Shown here: positions 1 to 8,815 of the stretch, in pieces
Layout of the letters: the number at the start of each line of letters is the position of its first letter
How positions within the stretch are numbered: the stretch's first letter is position 1
NCBI RefSeq assembly: GCF_038066635.1
Contig: NZ_JBBUTI010000011.1
Span: 1 to 64,000 of the forward strand
Origin: Ideonella margarita
GTDB taxonomy: Bacteria > Pseudomonadota > Gammaproteobacteria > Burkholderiales > Burkholderiaceae_C
Direction: 5' to 3'
Length of the DNA: 64,000 bases
Translations under genes and position numbers: made by a program
The notes under the pieces: generated by a model
What the model was told of the DNA's origin: nothing
The model's input: only the letters and a program-made list of their open reading frames with translations
Databases searched by the model: none

Positions 1-824
1 ACGCCGCCCGTCAGGTCACCCAGGTAGCCAGCGCCGATCGCCTCGATCAGGCCCAGCAGCACGCCGCCGACCATCGCACCGGTCAGGTTGCCGATGCCGC
101 CGAACACGGCCGCCGTGAAAGCCTTCAGACCCGGCAGGAAGCCCATCGAGTGCTGGATCGTGCCGTAGTTGAGCGCCCACATGATGCCGGCGATGGCCGC
201 CAGCGTCGCACCGATCACGAAGGTCATCGAGATGATGAAGTCGGGCTTCACGCCCATCAGGCCGGCCACCTTCGGGTTCTCGGCCGTGGCGCGCATCGCG
301 CGGCCCAGCTTGGTCTTGTTGACCAGCCACAGCAGCGAGGCCAGCACGATCACGGTGGTCGCCAGGATCAGGATCTGCGTGACCGTGATCACCGGGCCTT
401 CGGCCCACAGGAACATCACGTCAGTCGGCAGCAGCGGCGGATACGGCTTGGGGTTCGGCTTCCAGATGATCATGGCCAGCGTCTGCAGCAACAGGCTCAT
501 GCCCATCGCCGTGATCAGCGGGGCCAGACGCGGTGCGTTGCGCAGCGGCCGGTACGCGATCTTCTCGATCGCGAAGTTCAGCGCCGAGCACGCGATGATG
601 GCCGCCACCAGCGAGATCAGCAGCAGCGCCCAGCCCGGCAGACCCGAGTCCGCCAGCGCCGTGACCACTGTCCAGCTGACCATCGCCCCCACCATCAACA
701 CCTCGCCGTGCGCGAAGTTGATCAAGCTGATGATGCCGTAGACCATCGTGTAGCCTAGGGCCACGAGCGCATACATGCTCCCGAGCACCAGGCCGTTGAT
801 GATCTGTTGTACAAAAATGTCCAT
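1..824 (-). CDS. livH: Branched-chain amino acid ABC transporter permease LivH (3' end outside window)
   Basis: Inner-membrane permease of the Leu/Ile/Val (or amide/urea-type) ABC importer. The protein starts MDIFVQQIINGLVLGSMYAL and continues with the conserved LivH stretch around YTMVYGIISLINFAHGE, then further hydrophobic helices. The start at 824 is supported by a GGAG located 7 bases upstream. About 274 codons lie in the window; the family is usually about 300 residues, so a short C-terminal piece lies off the left edge. The partner genes livM, livG and livF would be expected beyond the edge. HAAT-family permeases differ mostly in substrate, so the exact substrate is not fixed by this sequence. 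Confidence 0.93.
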   Translation of the reverse strand, partial: MDIFVQQIINGLVLGSMYALVALGYTMVYGIISLINFAHGEVLMVGAMVSWTVVTALADSGLPGWALLLISLVAAIIACSALNFAIEKIAYRPLRNAPRLAPLITAMGMSLLLQTLAMIIWKPNPKPYPPLLPTDVMFLWAEGPVITVTQILILATTVIVLASLLWLVNKTKLGRAMRATAENPKVAGLMGVKPDFIISMTFVIGATLAAIAGIMWALNYGTIQHSMGFLPGLKAFTAAVFGGIGNLTGAMVGGVLLGLIEAIGAGYLGDLTGG

Positions 825-904
825 GGATGGTCTCCGAGTGTCGTCACGGGCGGCCCAGATCACGCTGGATGGACCGCCACTGGCCCGCCATTGGGGAACG
901 CAAG

Positions 905-933
905 AATCCGGCCACCCCCAAGGTGGCCGGATT
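905..933. terminator. Perfect 12-bp stem-loop between rarA and livH
   Basis: Arms 905-916 and 922-933 are perfect inverted repeats (AATCCGGCCACC and its complement) around a 5-base loop. The hairpin lies just past the rarA stop and upstream of livH, both on the minus strand. There is no real T-run on either side, so it may be a weak or factor-assisted terminator rather than a classical intrinsic one. The rest of 825-990 shows nothing recognisable. Confidence 0.5.
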
Positions 934-990
934 GTAGGAAGGGGTCTGGCTGCCGGCTGCGGGGCTTACCCGCTGGCCAAGTGGCGGAAA

Positions 991-2412
991 TCAGGCTTGA
1001 TTTGCGCCGGGCTCATCGCCGGGTAGCTGGCCCAAACTGCCGGTATCACCCGCCGCGGCGGCGGCCTCGGCATTCAGGCGCTGGAGTTCGGCCAGCTTGT
1101 CGGCAATGCGCAGCTCCAGCCCGCGCGGCACCGGGGCGTAGAACTGCACCGGGGGCATGCCGTCGGGCAGGTAGGTTTGCCCGGCCGAAAACGCGTTCGG
1201 CTCGTCGTGCGAATACCGGTAGGCCTGGCCGAACCCCAGGCCCTTCATCAGCTTGGTCGGGGCATTGCGCAGGTGCATGGGCACCGGCCGGCTGCCGTCT
1301 TGCTTGACGAAGGCGCGGACCTCGTTCCAGGCCTTGTAGACGGCGTTCGACTTGGGCGCCACCGCGATGTACGCCACGGCCTGCGCCAGCGCCAGCTCGC
1401 CCTCGGGTGAGCCCAGGCGCTCATAGGTTTCAGCGGCGTCCAGCGCGATGCGCAGCGCGCGGGGATCGGCGTTGCCCACTTCCTCGCTGGCCATGCGCAC
1501 CACCCGGCGCACGATGTAGCGCGGGTCCGCCCCGCCATCGAGCATGCGGGCCAGCCAGTACAGCGCACCGTCGGGGTCTGAGCCGCGCACCGACTTGTGC
1601 AGGGCAGAGATCGAATCGTAAAAGTGGTCGCCGCCCTTGTCGTAGCGCCGCAGCTGCTCGCCGAGTGAGCGCTCGAGCGCCTGCTCATCGAGCTGCGCCA
1701 GCCCGCTGCTTTGCGCCAGCAGGTTGTCGTAGGCATTCAGCAGGCGGCGCGCATCGCCATCGGCATAGGCAATCAGGCGCAGCGATGCCGATTCGGTCAT
1801 CGGCGGCGCCTGCAGCGTTTCGGCGGCCCGCGCCAGCAGCGCCTGCATCTCGGCCAGATCGAGCGCCTTGAGCACATGCACCGTGGCCCGCGAGAGCAAG
1901 GCGGAGTTCACCTCGAACGATGGGTTCTCGGTGGTCGCGCCGATGAAGGTGAACAGTCCGGATTCCACATGCGGCAGGAAGGCATCCTGCTGCGACTTGT
2001 TGAAACGGTGCACCTCATCCACGAAAACGATCGTGCGGCGGCCACTGGCGCGCAGCGCTTCGGCCTCCACCACCGCGTCGCGGATGTCCTTCACCCCTGC
2101 CAGCACGGCCGAAAGCACGATGAGCCGAGCCTCGACCGCCCCGGCCACCAGGCGCGCCAGCGTGGTCTTGCCCACACCGGGCGGGCCCCACAGAATCATC
2201 GAGTGCAGCCGGCCCGCCTCGAAAGCGGTGCGCAGCGGCTTGCCCGCCCCGAGCAGATGGGCCTGGCCGATCACTTCATCAATGTGGCGCGGCCGCAGGC
2301 GCTCGGCCAGCGGCGCATGGGTATTCGATGGCGCCGGCGTGTCGTCAGGCGGGCTGCCATCAGCCTGCCCGCCCGGGCCGGCCAAGTCAAAAAGGGCGTC
2401 TTGCCGGTTCAT
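991..2412 (-). CDS. rarA: Replication-associated recombination protein A (RarA/MgsA), AAA+ ATPase
   Basis: Clamp-loader-like AAA+ ATPase acting at stalled replication forks. The 473-residue protein carries a Walker A motif GPPGVGKT (residues 76-83), a Walker B region IVFVDEVHRFNKSQQD, the sensor segment TFIGATTENPSFEVN and the C-terminal tetramerisation/MgsA region (YLPDGMPPVQFY). The start MNRQDALFDL is chosen because the in-frame extension up to 2499 has no family similarity and would run toward the divergent cheW promoter. In many betaproteobacteria rarA follows lolA and ftsK; here cheW and a barrel-like gene on the opposite strand interrupt that run. Confidence 0.95.
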   Translation of the reverse strand: MNRQDALFDLAGPGGQADGSPPDDTPAPSNTHAPLAERLRPRHIDEVIGQAHLLGAGKPLRTAFEAGRLHSMILWGPPGVGKTTLARLVAGAVEARLIVLSAVLAGVKDIRDAVVEAEALRASGRRTIVFVDEVHRFNKSQQDAFLPHVESGLFTFIGATTENPSFEVNSALLSRATVHVLKALDLAEMQALLARAAETLQAPPMTESASLRLIAYADGDARRLLNAYDNLLAQSSGLAQLDEQALERSLGEQLRRYDKGGDHFYDSISALHKSVRGSDPDGALYWLARMLDGGADPRYIVRRVVRMASEEVGNADPRALRIALDAAETYERLGSPEGELALAQAVAYIAVAPKSNAVYKAWNEVRAFVKQDGSRPVPMHLRNAPTKLMKGLGFGQAYRYSHDEPNAFSAGQTYLPDGMPPVQFYAPVPRGLELRIADKLAELQRLNAEAAAAAGDTGSLGQLPGDEPGANQA

Positions 2413-2567
2413 GGCGGGATTGTCGCAGCGGTGATGGCGACAACCCGCCGTTGCCACAAATACGCCCGCAAATGCCTCTTTTTCGGGCGCTGGGCACACT
2501 CACCCCGCGCCACACTGGCGGGCATCAGACTTTGCCTTTCGTTACGTCCATCAAGGAGAACGCACCC

Positions 2568-3098
2568 ATGAGTGCCATCGCACAGACCGACAACCGCGCC
2601 AGCTCCGCCGTCAACGGTGCGGTGACGGGCGCCCCCCGCGAATACCTCTCGTTCAAGCTGGGGCATGAGGAATACGGCATCGACATTCTCAAGGTGCAGG
2701 AAATCCGTGGCTACGAGCCGCCGACCCGCATCGCCAACGCGCCGCACTTCATCAAGGGCGTCGTGAACCTGCGCGGCGTCATCGTTCCGATCGTCGACAT
2801 GCGCCTGCGCTTTGACCTGCCGGACGTGAAGTACGACAGCTTCACCGTGGTCATCATCCTGAACGTGGCACACCGCACCGTGGGCATGGTGGTCGATTCG
2901 GTGAGCGACGTGCTGGAGCTGGCCCCGGGCCACATCAAGCCGGCGCCCGAGTTCAACGGCGCGATCGATGCGACCTTCATCACCGGCCTGGGCACGATCA
3001 AGCACGGCGACGACGATGAGCGCATGCTGATCCTGATGGACATCGAGCAGATGATGACCTCGCCCGACATGGGGCTGATGGACAGCGTTCTGCACTGA
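2568..3098 (+). CDS. cheW: Chemotaxis adaptor protein CheW
   Basis: Scaffold that links chemoreceptors to the CheA kinase. 176 residues with the typical CheW core: EYLSFKLGHEEYGIDILKVQ, then PHFIKGVVNLRGVIVPIVDM (residues about 60-80) and VGMVVDSVSDVLEL. The start at 2568 has AAGGAG about 9 bases upstream; a longer in-frame reading to 2328 runs into rarA and is rejected. No other chemotaxis gene is adjacent, so this is an orphan cheW, and which array it joins cannot be told. Confidence 0.95.
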   Translation: MSAIAQTDNRASSAVNGAVTGAPREYLSFKLGHEEYGIDILKVQEIRGYEPPTRIANAPHFIKGVVNLRGVIVPIVDMRLRFDLPDVKYDSFTVVIILNVAHRTVGMVVDSVSDVLELAPGHIKPAPEFNGAIDATFITGLGTIKHGDDDERMLILMDIEQMMTSPDMGLMDSVLH

Positions 3099-3124
3099 TT
3101 CAACGGCCAACTCGCCCCGTCAAC

Positions 3125-3889
3125 ATGAACACCACCACCTTGACAGGGCGACGCGACACGCGACAGCCCGAACAACGTCGGGCCGCACGCATGGCCGCCT
3201 GCGCCTCGATCGTCGCCGCGGTTTGCACAACCGTGCTGGTCGGGCCAGCCCACGCCGGCAGGCCGATGGCCACCGAAGACGCCGGCACACTGCCCGATGG
3301 CGATTGCGAGGTGGAATCGTTCGTCGGGCGGGCACGTGCACCCGGTGAGCCGCGCCTGTCGGCAGCCTCGGTGCAGATCGGCTGTGGTGTGGGCAACCGC
3401 AACCAGGTGGCCCTGGCCATCAGCGGCAGCCGCCTCGACGGCTTGAGCGCACAGGCCGTGGCCGTGCTGGGCAAGACCCGGCTGACCGCCCCGGTCGAGC
3501 AGGGCACCAATTACAGCCTGGCCTGGGGCGTGAGCGCCGAGCGGCAGAGCGGGCAGACGCTGAAGCACGAAGCCAGCTACCTCACCGCCGTGATGAGCAT
3601 GGACCTGTCAGACGACCTGATCTGGCACGCCAACCTGGGCTGGACCCATTCGAAATCCGAATCGATGAGCACGACGGTCTGGGCGACCGGGCTGGAATAC
3701 GCCACCAGCCCGACCCTCGACCTGACAGCCGAGATCCACGGCAACGACCGCGAAAACCAACCGTGGTTGCAGGTGGGTGCACGCTGGACAGTGGTGGCCG
3801 ACAAGTTTCTGCTGGACACCAGCTACGGCATGCAGACCGGCGCGGTGAAGGCACGGCTGTTCACCGTCGGGCTGCACTACTTCTTCTGA
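3125..3889 (+). CDS. Exported protein, probable small outer-membrane beta-barrel
   Basis: 254 residues, not assigned to a named family. An Arg-rich N-terminus is followed by a hydrophobic segment (about residues 22-40) ending near GPAHA, consistent with a signal peptide. The mature part opens RPMATEDAGTLPDGDCEVES, alternates polar and aromatic residues in strand-like stretches, and ends with Phe (LFTVGLHYFF), as outer-membrane barrels do. Two Cys (in GDCEV and QIGCG) could form a disulfide. It lies 26 bases after cheW on the same strand; a shared transcript is possible, but a functional link is not evident. Confidence 0.6.
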   Translation: MNTTTLTGRRDTRQPEQRRAARMAACASIVAAVCTTVLVGPAHAGRPMATEDAGTLPDGDCEVESFVGRARAPGEPRLSAASVQIGCGVGNRNQVALAISGSRLDGLSAQAVAVLGKTRLTAPVEQGTNYSLAWGVSAERQSGQTLKHEASYLTAVMSMDLSDDLIWHANLGWTHSKSESMSTTVWATGLEYATSPTLDLTAEIHGNDRENQPWLQVGARWTVVADKFLLDTSYGMQTGAVKARLFTVGLHYFF

Positions 3890-3931
3890 CCGCGGTGCCG
3901 GTGGCGCCAGCGCGCGCACCGGCGTCAGGCA

Positions 3932-4603
3932 TCACTGCTCTGACACATCCGTGCCCGCAGGCACCACGAACCGGAAGGTATCGGCCGGCAGCACCATGTC
4001 GGTCTGAAGCTCGGTCCACTGCAGCATGGAGCGCTGGCCAAAGCTGTCGGCGATCTCCACCGCCACCAAGGCGCGGCCACGGAAACCGGCCTTCATCCAC
4101 TGCAGCGTGCCGTCTTTCTGGCGCGGCGTGGCCAAGACCCAATCAACACCGTCACGGCTGGCATCGGCCTTGAGCTCGAAGTCGCGTTCCAGCGACTGAC
4201 CCGCCAGCAACGCCGCCGGGGTCGAGCCCAGCGCGTCACCCATCTTTCGCACCGTCACCTGGCTCAGGTCGGGGTCGTGGAACCACACCTTCTGGCCGTC
4301 GCCGACGATGGTCTGCACATACGGCTTCTGGTAGCTGAAGCGGAACCGGTTCGGACGGCTGAATTCCATGCGGCCGCTGGAGACCTTTTTCTTCGCGCCA
4401 TCGGGCGAGGTGACGGTCTGGGTGAAGTCTGCGCGACCGACCTTCACTTCGCGCACGAAGGCGCGCAGCGCCTCCACGGCATCGCCTTGCGCGGCTTGCG
4501 CCGACAGGGGCAACGCGGCAGCCACGAAGGCCGCGAGGCCCAGGTGGGCCGCACCCCGCAGACCGGCACGGCGGCTGGTGGATTTCAGAAACAGATCATT
4601 CAT
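3932..4603 (-). CDS. lolA: Outer-membrane lipoprotein carrier protein LolA
   Basis: Periplasmic chaperone that ferries lipoproteins from LolCDE to LolB. 223 residues: signal peptide of about 36 residues ending near SAQAAQ, then ALRAFVREVKVGRADFTQTV, GRMEFSRPNRFRFSYQKPY and VWFHDPDLSQVTVRKM, all typical LolA segments. The start ATG at 4603 overlaps the ftsK stop by 8 bases (ATGAATGA), so it is translationally coupled to ftsK, an arrangement common in betaproteobacteria. A much longer in-frame reading inside ftsK is a shadow. Confidence 0.95.
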   Translation of the reverse strand: MNDLFLKSTSRRAGLRGAAHLGLAAFVAAALPLSAQAAQGDAVEALRAFVREVKVGRADFTQTVTSPDGAKKKVSSGRMEFSRPNRFRFSYQKPYVQTIVGDGQKVWFHDPDLSQVTVRKMGDALGSTPAALLAGQSLERDFELKADASRDGVDWVLATPRQKDGTLQWMKAGFRGRALVAVEIADSFGQRSMLQWTELQTDMVLPADTFRFVVPAGTDVSEQ

Positions 4604-6908
4604 CGCGCTTGGGCAGCATGATTTCCCGGTTGCCGTTGGTGGACATGGAGGATACGAGTCCGGACGTCTCCATTTGTTCCAGCAATCGGGCGGCCCGGTT
4701 GTAGCCGATGCGCAGGTGGCGCTGCACCAGCGAGATCGACGCCTTGCGGTGCTGCAGCACCACGGCCACGGCCTGGTCGTACATCGGGTCGGCTTCAGCG
4801 TCGGCACCACCACCGCCGGCGCCCGGGGCATCACCACCCTCGCCGTCGAGCGTGCCGCCCTCCAGAATGCCCTCGATGTAGTTCGGCTCGCCCTGGGCCT
4901 TGAGCGCCTCGACCACGCGGTGCACTTCCTCGTCACTGACAAACGCACCGTGCACGCGAATCGGCAAGCCCGTGCCGGAGGCCATGTAGAGCATGTCACC
5001 CATGCCCAGCAGCGCTTCAGCGCCCATCTGGTCAAGGATGGTGCGGCTGTCGATCTTGCTCGACACCTGGAAGGAAATGCGGGTCGGGATGTTGGCCTTG
5101 ATCAGGCCGGTGATCACGTCCACGCTCGGGCGCTGGGTGGCCAGAATCAGGTGGATGCCGGCGGCACGGGCCTTCTGGGCCAGACGCGCGATGAGCTCTT
5201 CCACCTTCTTGCCCACCACCATCATCAGGTCGGCCAGTTCGTCGATCACGATGACGATGTGCGGCAGGCGCTCAAGCGGCTCGGGCTGCTCCGGCGTCAG
5301 GCTGAACGGGTTGGGTACCAGCTCGCCGCGCGCCGTGGCGTCGTCGATCTTCTTGTTGTAGCCCGCCAGATTGCGCACGCCCATCTTGCTGAGCAGCTTG
5401 TAGCGGCGCTCCATTTCGCCGACCGACCAGTTCAGCGCATTGCCGGCCTGCTTCATGTCGGTGACCACCGGGCACAGCAGGTGCGGAATGCCTTCGTAGA
5501 CGCTCATTTCGAGCATCTTCGGGTCGATCATGATCAGGCGAACGTCACGCGCCTCGGCCTTGTAGAGCAGGCTGAGGATCATGCCGTTGATACCCACCGA
5601 CTTGCCCGAACCGGTGGTACCGGCCACCAGGCAGTGCGGCATCTTGGCCAGGTCAGCCACCACCGGCAAGCCGACGATGTCTTTGCCCAAAGCCATGGTC
5701 AGCATCGACGTCGCGTCGTTGTAGACCTGCGAGCCGAGAATTTCCGCCAGGCGGATGGTCTGGCGCTTGGCGTTGGGCAGCTCCAGCGCCATCAGGTTCT
5801 TGCCCGGAATTGTTTCGACCACACGAATCGAAACCAGGCTCAGCGACCGCGCCAGGTCCTTCGCCAGGTTCAGCACCTGCGAGCCCTTGACGCCGGTGGC
5901 GGGCTCGATTTCATAGCGGGTGATGACCGGGCCAGGCTGGGCCGCCACCACACGCACTTCCACGCCGAAGTCGGACAGCTTCTTCTCGATCAGCCGGCTG
6001 GTCATTTCCAGCGATTCAGGCGTGACGGTTTCGACCCGCGCCGGCGGCTTGTCCAGCAAATCAACTTGCGGCAGCTTGGTATTGGCCAGTTCGGTGAACA
6101 GCGGCTTCTGCCGCTCGCGCGCCACGCGCTCGGATTTCGGCACTTCGAGCACCGGCTGCTCGATCACGATCGGCACATGCACTTCATGCTCGACCCGCTC
6201 GACCTCAACCTCGATTTCACGTTCGCGCTGGGCCTTCACGCCCAGGCGCACGTCCTCGGCGAATTCACGCTTCTCGATCTGCTTCTCGCGCACGCCATCG
6301 AGCCAGGCGCCAATGCTGTCGGCCATGCGCACCCACGAGAACCGCAGAGCAAGCGGCAATCCCAGCACCACGCCGGCGATCCACAACACGCCGGAGCCGG
6401 TGAAGCCCAGATGGCGCATCGACAAGGGACCGAGCATCACACCCAGCGCACCACCGGCATGACCGGGCAGACGGGCTTCCCAGCCATACACACGGGTCCA
6501 TTCCAGTGCGCAGCTCGACACCAGCAGCAGCGCAAAACCGAGCAGCCGCAGCCAGCCCTCGTTGCGCGGAAGATCAGGCGCACCGCTGCCCCGCACCAGG
6601 TCGGCCAGGGCGATCAGCCAGGCGCGTGCGCCCACCACCACACCCCACCAGGCGGAAAAACCGAAGGCCACCAGCCAGACATCAGCCACCCAGGCGCCTG
6701 GGCGCCCGAGCAGGTTGTGCAGCGCGGCGCCGGTGCCGGAGGTGGAAAAGCCAGGGTCTTCCGGATGGCGACTGGCGAGTGCGACCAGCAAGCCGATCCA
6801 CAGCGCACCCAGCACCAACAAACGAAGACGCCGGCGGATGAGGCCGGCTTCAGGGGCGCCAACGGCGGCGCCGGCGGGGACGGACCCCGCGTTCAAACTG
6901 TGCCTCAT
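4596..6908 (-). CDS. ftsK: DNA translocase FtsK
   Basis: Septal DNA pump that clears the chromosome terminus and activates XerCD recombination. 770 residues: four or so N-terminal membrane helices (about 28-185), a short charged linker rich in Glu/Arg (about 205-260), the RecA-like motor with Walker A AGTTGSGKSVG near residue 430, Walker B IVIVIDELADLMMVVG, and the winged-helix gamma domain at the C-terminus (ISLVQRHLRIGYNRAARLLE) that reads KOPS. The linker is short, as in SpoIIIE-like or betaproteobacterial FtsK. Its ATG overlaps the stop of the upstream crp-like gene (ATGA), so crp-like, ftsK and lolA form one coupled run. Confidence 0.97.
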   Translation of the reverse strand: MRHSLNAGSVPAGAAVGAPEAGLIRRRLRLLVLGALWIGLLVALASRHPEDPGFSTSGTGAALHNLLGRPGAWVADVWLVAFGFSAWWGVVVGARAWLIALADLVRGSGAPDLPRNEGWLRLLGFALLLVSSCALEWTRVYGWEARLPGHAGGALGVMLGPLSMRHLGFTGSGVLWIAGVVLGLPLALRFSWVRMADSIGAWLDGVREKQIEKREFAEDVRLGVKAQREREIEVEVERVEHEVHVPIVIEQPVLEVPKSERVARERQKPLFTELANTKLPQVDLLDKPPARVETVTPESLEMTSRLIEKKLSDFGVEVRVVAAQPGPVITRYEIEPATGVKGSQVLNLAKDLARSLSLVSIRVVETIPGKNLMALELPNAKRQTIRLAEILGSQVYNDATSMLTMALGKDIVGLPVVADLAKMPHCLVAGTTGSGKSVGINGMILSLLYKAEARDVRLIMIDPKMLEMSVYEGIPHLLCPVVTDMKQAGNALNWSVGEMERRYKLLSKMGVRNLAGYNKKIDDATARGELVPNPFSLTPEQPEPLERLPHIVIVIDELADLMMVVGKKVEELIARLAQKARAAGIHLILATQRPSVDVITGLIKANIPTRISFQVSSKIDSRTILDQMGAEALLGMGDMLYMASGTGLPIRVHGAFVSDEEVHRVVEALKAQGEPNYIEGILEGGTLDGEGGDAPGAGGGGADAEADPMYDQAVAVVLQHRKASISLVQRHLRIGYNRAARLLEQMETSGLVSSMSTNGNREIMLPKRDE

Positions 6909-7570
6909 TCAGGCAAGCGGTTCTTCAGCAGCACAGAGCCGTTTTCGAGGGTCTCGATGACGCCCCGCTCTTCCAGGTCTTTCATCACGCGGCTGACCAT
7001 CTCGCGGGAAGCCCCGACGATCTTGGCCATGTCCTGGCGGGAAACCTTGCTGCGAACCAGCTTCTCGCCGTCCACGTCTTCGGCCATGTCGAGCAGCGTG
7101 CGAGCCACGCGGCCATACACATCCAGCAAGGCCAGCGATTCGATCTGGCGATCGGCGCTGCGCAGACGCGTGACCAGGCCGCGCATGATGGCGTAGGACA
7201 GGCTGGAGTTCTCGGGCAGGCAGCGCGCAAATTCAGCACGGCCCAGGATGAGCATGTCGCACTGCACTTCGCAGCGGACAGTGGCCGAGTGCGACTGGTT
7301 GTCGATCAAGCTCATTTCACCGACGTAGTCACCGGCTTCAAGCACCGCCAAGATCACCTCGCGACCCCGGGAGTCGGCCGTCAGCACGCGGGCACGGCCA
7401 TTCAGCAGGATGAACAAGGCGTTGCTCTTCTTGCCTTGCTCAACCACGAGCTCGCCACGCCGATAACGACGCTTCACGACACCATCGGCCACGGCACGTG
7501 CCTGGTCGTTGGTCAGCATTGAAAACAGCGGCACTCGCCGAATCAGGTCCAAGTTGGACAACATCGACAT
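6905..7570 (-). CDS. Crp/Fnr-family transcriptional regulator
   Basis: 221 residues: an N-terminal cyclic-nucleotide-binding-type beta-roll (FSMLTNDQARAVADG to CEVQCDMLILG, including GDYVGEMSLIDNQSHSATV) and a C-terminal winged helix with the recognition segment SRQDMAKIVGASREMVSRVM. It lacks the N-terminal Cys cluster of FNR, so an oxygen-sensing Fe-S role is unlikely; cAMP or another small ligand, or none, is possible. Start ATG at 7570 has GAGGGGG 7 bases upstream and is preferred to the TTG one codon earlier. The stop overlaps the ftsK start, an unusual pairing of a regulator with cell division and lipoprotein transport. Confidence 0.93.
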   Translation of the reverse strand: MSMLSNLDLIRRVPLFSMLTNDQARAVADGVVKRRYRRGELVVEQGKKSNALFILLNGRARVLTADSRGREVILAVLEAGDYVGEMSLIDNQSHSATVRCEVQCDMLILGRAEFARCLPENSSLSYAIMRGLVTRLRSADRQIESLALLDVYGRVARTLLDMAEDVDGEKLVRSKVSRQDMAKIVGASREMVSRVMKDLEERGVIETLENGSVLLKNRLPE

Positions 7571-7751
7571 CAATGACCCCCTCAGTCAACTCAGTTCACA
7601 CAGTGTCGTCGGCAATGCCGCGGCCTGTTCTCTAGAATAGATCACATTCTCTGTGCAGTCCTGAGCATAAACGCTTCCTGACTGCTTATCGCCCGCAAGC
7701 CTGCTTGCAGGCACTGGCTGACCCGCCGTTGGCCGCTATGTGTCACACCTC
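7571..7751. promoter_or_regulatory. Divergent crp-like / trxB intergenic region with small inverted repeats
   Basis: This 181-base gap separates two divergent genes. It contains AGAAT-N7-ATTCT (7634-7650), in a locally AT-rich stretch, and GCCTGC-TT-GCAGGC (7699-7712). These could be operator or leader structures; no strong -35/-10 pair can be named with confidence. Confidence 0.3.
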
Positions 7752-8711
7752 ATGAGCACCACATCCACACACGCACAGGTTTTGATCCTCGGCTCCGGCC
7801 CTGCCGGCTACTCGGCCGCCATCTATGCGGCGCGGGCCAACCTGAAGCCGCTGCTGGTCACCGGCATGGCCCAGGGCGGCCAGCTGATGACCACCACCGA
7901 AGTCGACAACTGGCCGGCGGACGTGATGGGCGTGCAAGGCCCTGAGCTGATGGAGCGCTTCCAGAAGCACGCCGAACGCTTCAACACGCAGATCGTCTTC
8001 GACCACATCAACGAGGTCGACTTCAGCGAGCGTCCGTTCAAGCTCAAGGGCGACAGCGGCACCTACACCTGCGACAGCCTGATCCTGGCCACCGGCGCAT
8101 CGGCCAAGTACCTGGGCCTGCCTTCTGAAGAGGCCTTCATGGGCCGCGGCGTGAGCGGCTGCGCCACCTGCGACGGTTTCTTCTACCGCGGTGACGAAGT
8201 CTGCGTGGTGGGCGGCGGCAACACGGCAGTCGAAGAGGCGCTGTACCTGTCGAACATCGCCAGCAAGGTGCACCTGGTGCACCGCCGCGACAAGTTCCGC
8301 GCCGAAGCGATCATGATCGACAAGGTCAACGAAAAGGTGGCGGCCGGCAAGATCGAGCTGCATCTGTTCCAGACGCTGGACGAAGTGCTGGGCGACCAGT
8401 CGGGCGTCACCGGCGTGCGCCTGAAGGACACCAACACGGGTGCCACGAAGGACCTGACCCTGAAGGGCTGCTTCATCGCCATCGGCCACCAGCCGAACAC
8501 CGACATCTTCAAGGGCCAGCTGGACATGAAGGACGGCTACATCATCACCCGCACCGGCCAGAACGGCTTCGCGACGATGACCAGCGTGCCGGGCGTCTTC
8601 GCTGCCGGCGACGTGCAGGACCACATTTACCGTCAGGCCATCACCTCGGCCGGCACGGGTTGCATGGCCGCGCTCGACGCCCAGCGCTTTCTGGAGCAGA
8701 ACGCCGGCTGA
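7752..8711 (+). CDS. trxB: Thioredoxin reductase (NADPH)
   Basis: Cytoplasmic flavoenzyme that reduces thioredoxin with NADPH. 319 residues: FAD-binding GSGPAGYSAAIYAARA at residues 15-30, redox-active CATC (Cys137/Cys140), NADPH-binding GGGNTAVEEA, and the closing FAD segment GVFAAGDVQDHIYRQAITSAGTG. The ATG at 7752 is chosen over an in-frame GTG at 7740 because the family normally begins only a few residues before the first glycine motif; neither has a clear ribosome site. It is divergent from the crp-like/ftsK/lolA run. Confidence 0.96.
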   Translation: MSTTSTHAQVLILGSGPAGYSAAIYAARANLKPLLVTGMAQGGQLMTTTEVDNWPADVMGVQGPELMERFQKHAERFNTQIVFDHINEVDFSERPFKLKGDSGTYTCDSLILATGASAKYLGLPSEEAFMGRGVSGCATCDGFFYRGDEVCVVGGGNTAVEEALYLSNIASKVHLVHRRDKFRAEAIMIDKVNEKVAAGKIELHLFQTLDEVLGDQSGVTGVRLKDTNTGATKDLTLKGCFIAIGHQPNTDIFKGQLDMKDGYIITRTGQNGFATMTSVPGVFAAGDVQDHIYRQAITSAGTGCMAALDAQRFLEQNAG

Positions 8712-8719
8712 GCCGGGGC

Positions 8720-8749
8720 TCGCCAAACCCTCGCAAAATAGGGTATACT
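8720..8749 (+). promoter_or_regulatory. Candidate sigma-70 promoter for rpmB-rpmG
   Basis: A -10 box TATACT (8744-8749) is preceded, after 18 bases, by TCGCCA (8720-8725), which shares four of six positions with TTGACA. It begins right after the trxB stop and would start a transcript near 8756, giving a leader of about 195 bases before rpmB. Confidence 0.5.
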
Positions 8750-8774
8750 CATTGTCTTTGCCGGGCTTGATGCC

Positions 8775-8815
8775 CTTGCGCATGGCAAGCATGAATCAAT
8801 GCTGCCAAGCGCAAG
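8775..8815 (+). ncRNA. Long imperfect hairpin in the rpmB leader
   Basis: Arms 8775-8792 and 8799-8815 pair over about 16 base pairs with one mismatch and one bulged A, around the 6-base loop GAATCA. A short GGGC-TTGAT-GCCC hairpin (8763-8775) precedes it. The structure sits in the untranslated leader between the candidate promoter and the L28 gene, where ribosomal-protein autoregulation or attenuation elements are usually found. The function is inferred; no known family is recognised. Confidence 0.5.

Noticed and set aside
4368..7196. 942-codon open frame on the plus strand
   Set aside because: It lies antisense to lolA, ftsK and the crp-like gene, which have clear motifs. The predicted product is His/Gln/Arg-rich without any domain, the usual shadow of a GC-rich gene.
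6905..7570. Reading the crp-like gene as FNR
   Set aside because: The N-terminal Cys cluster required for the oxygen-sensing Fe-S centre is missing; the two Cys in RCEVQCDM are within the beta-roll.
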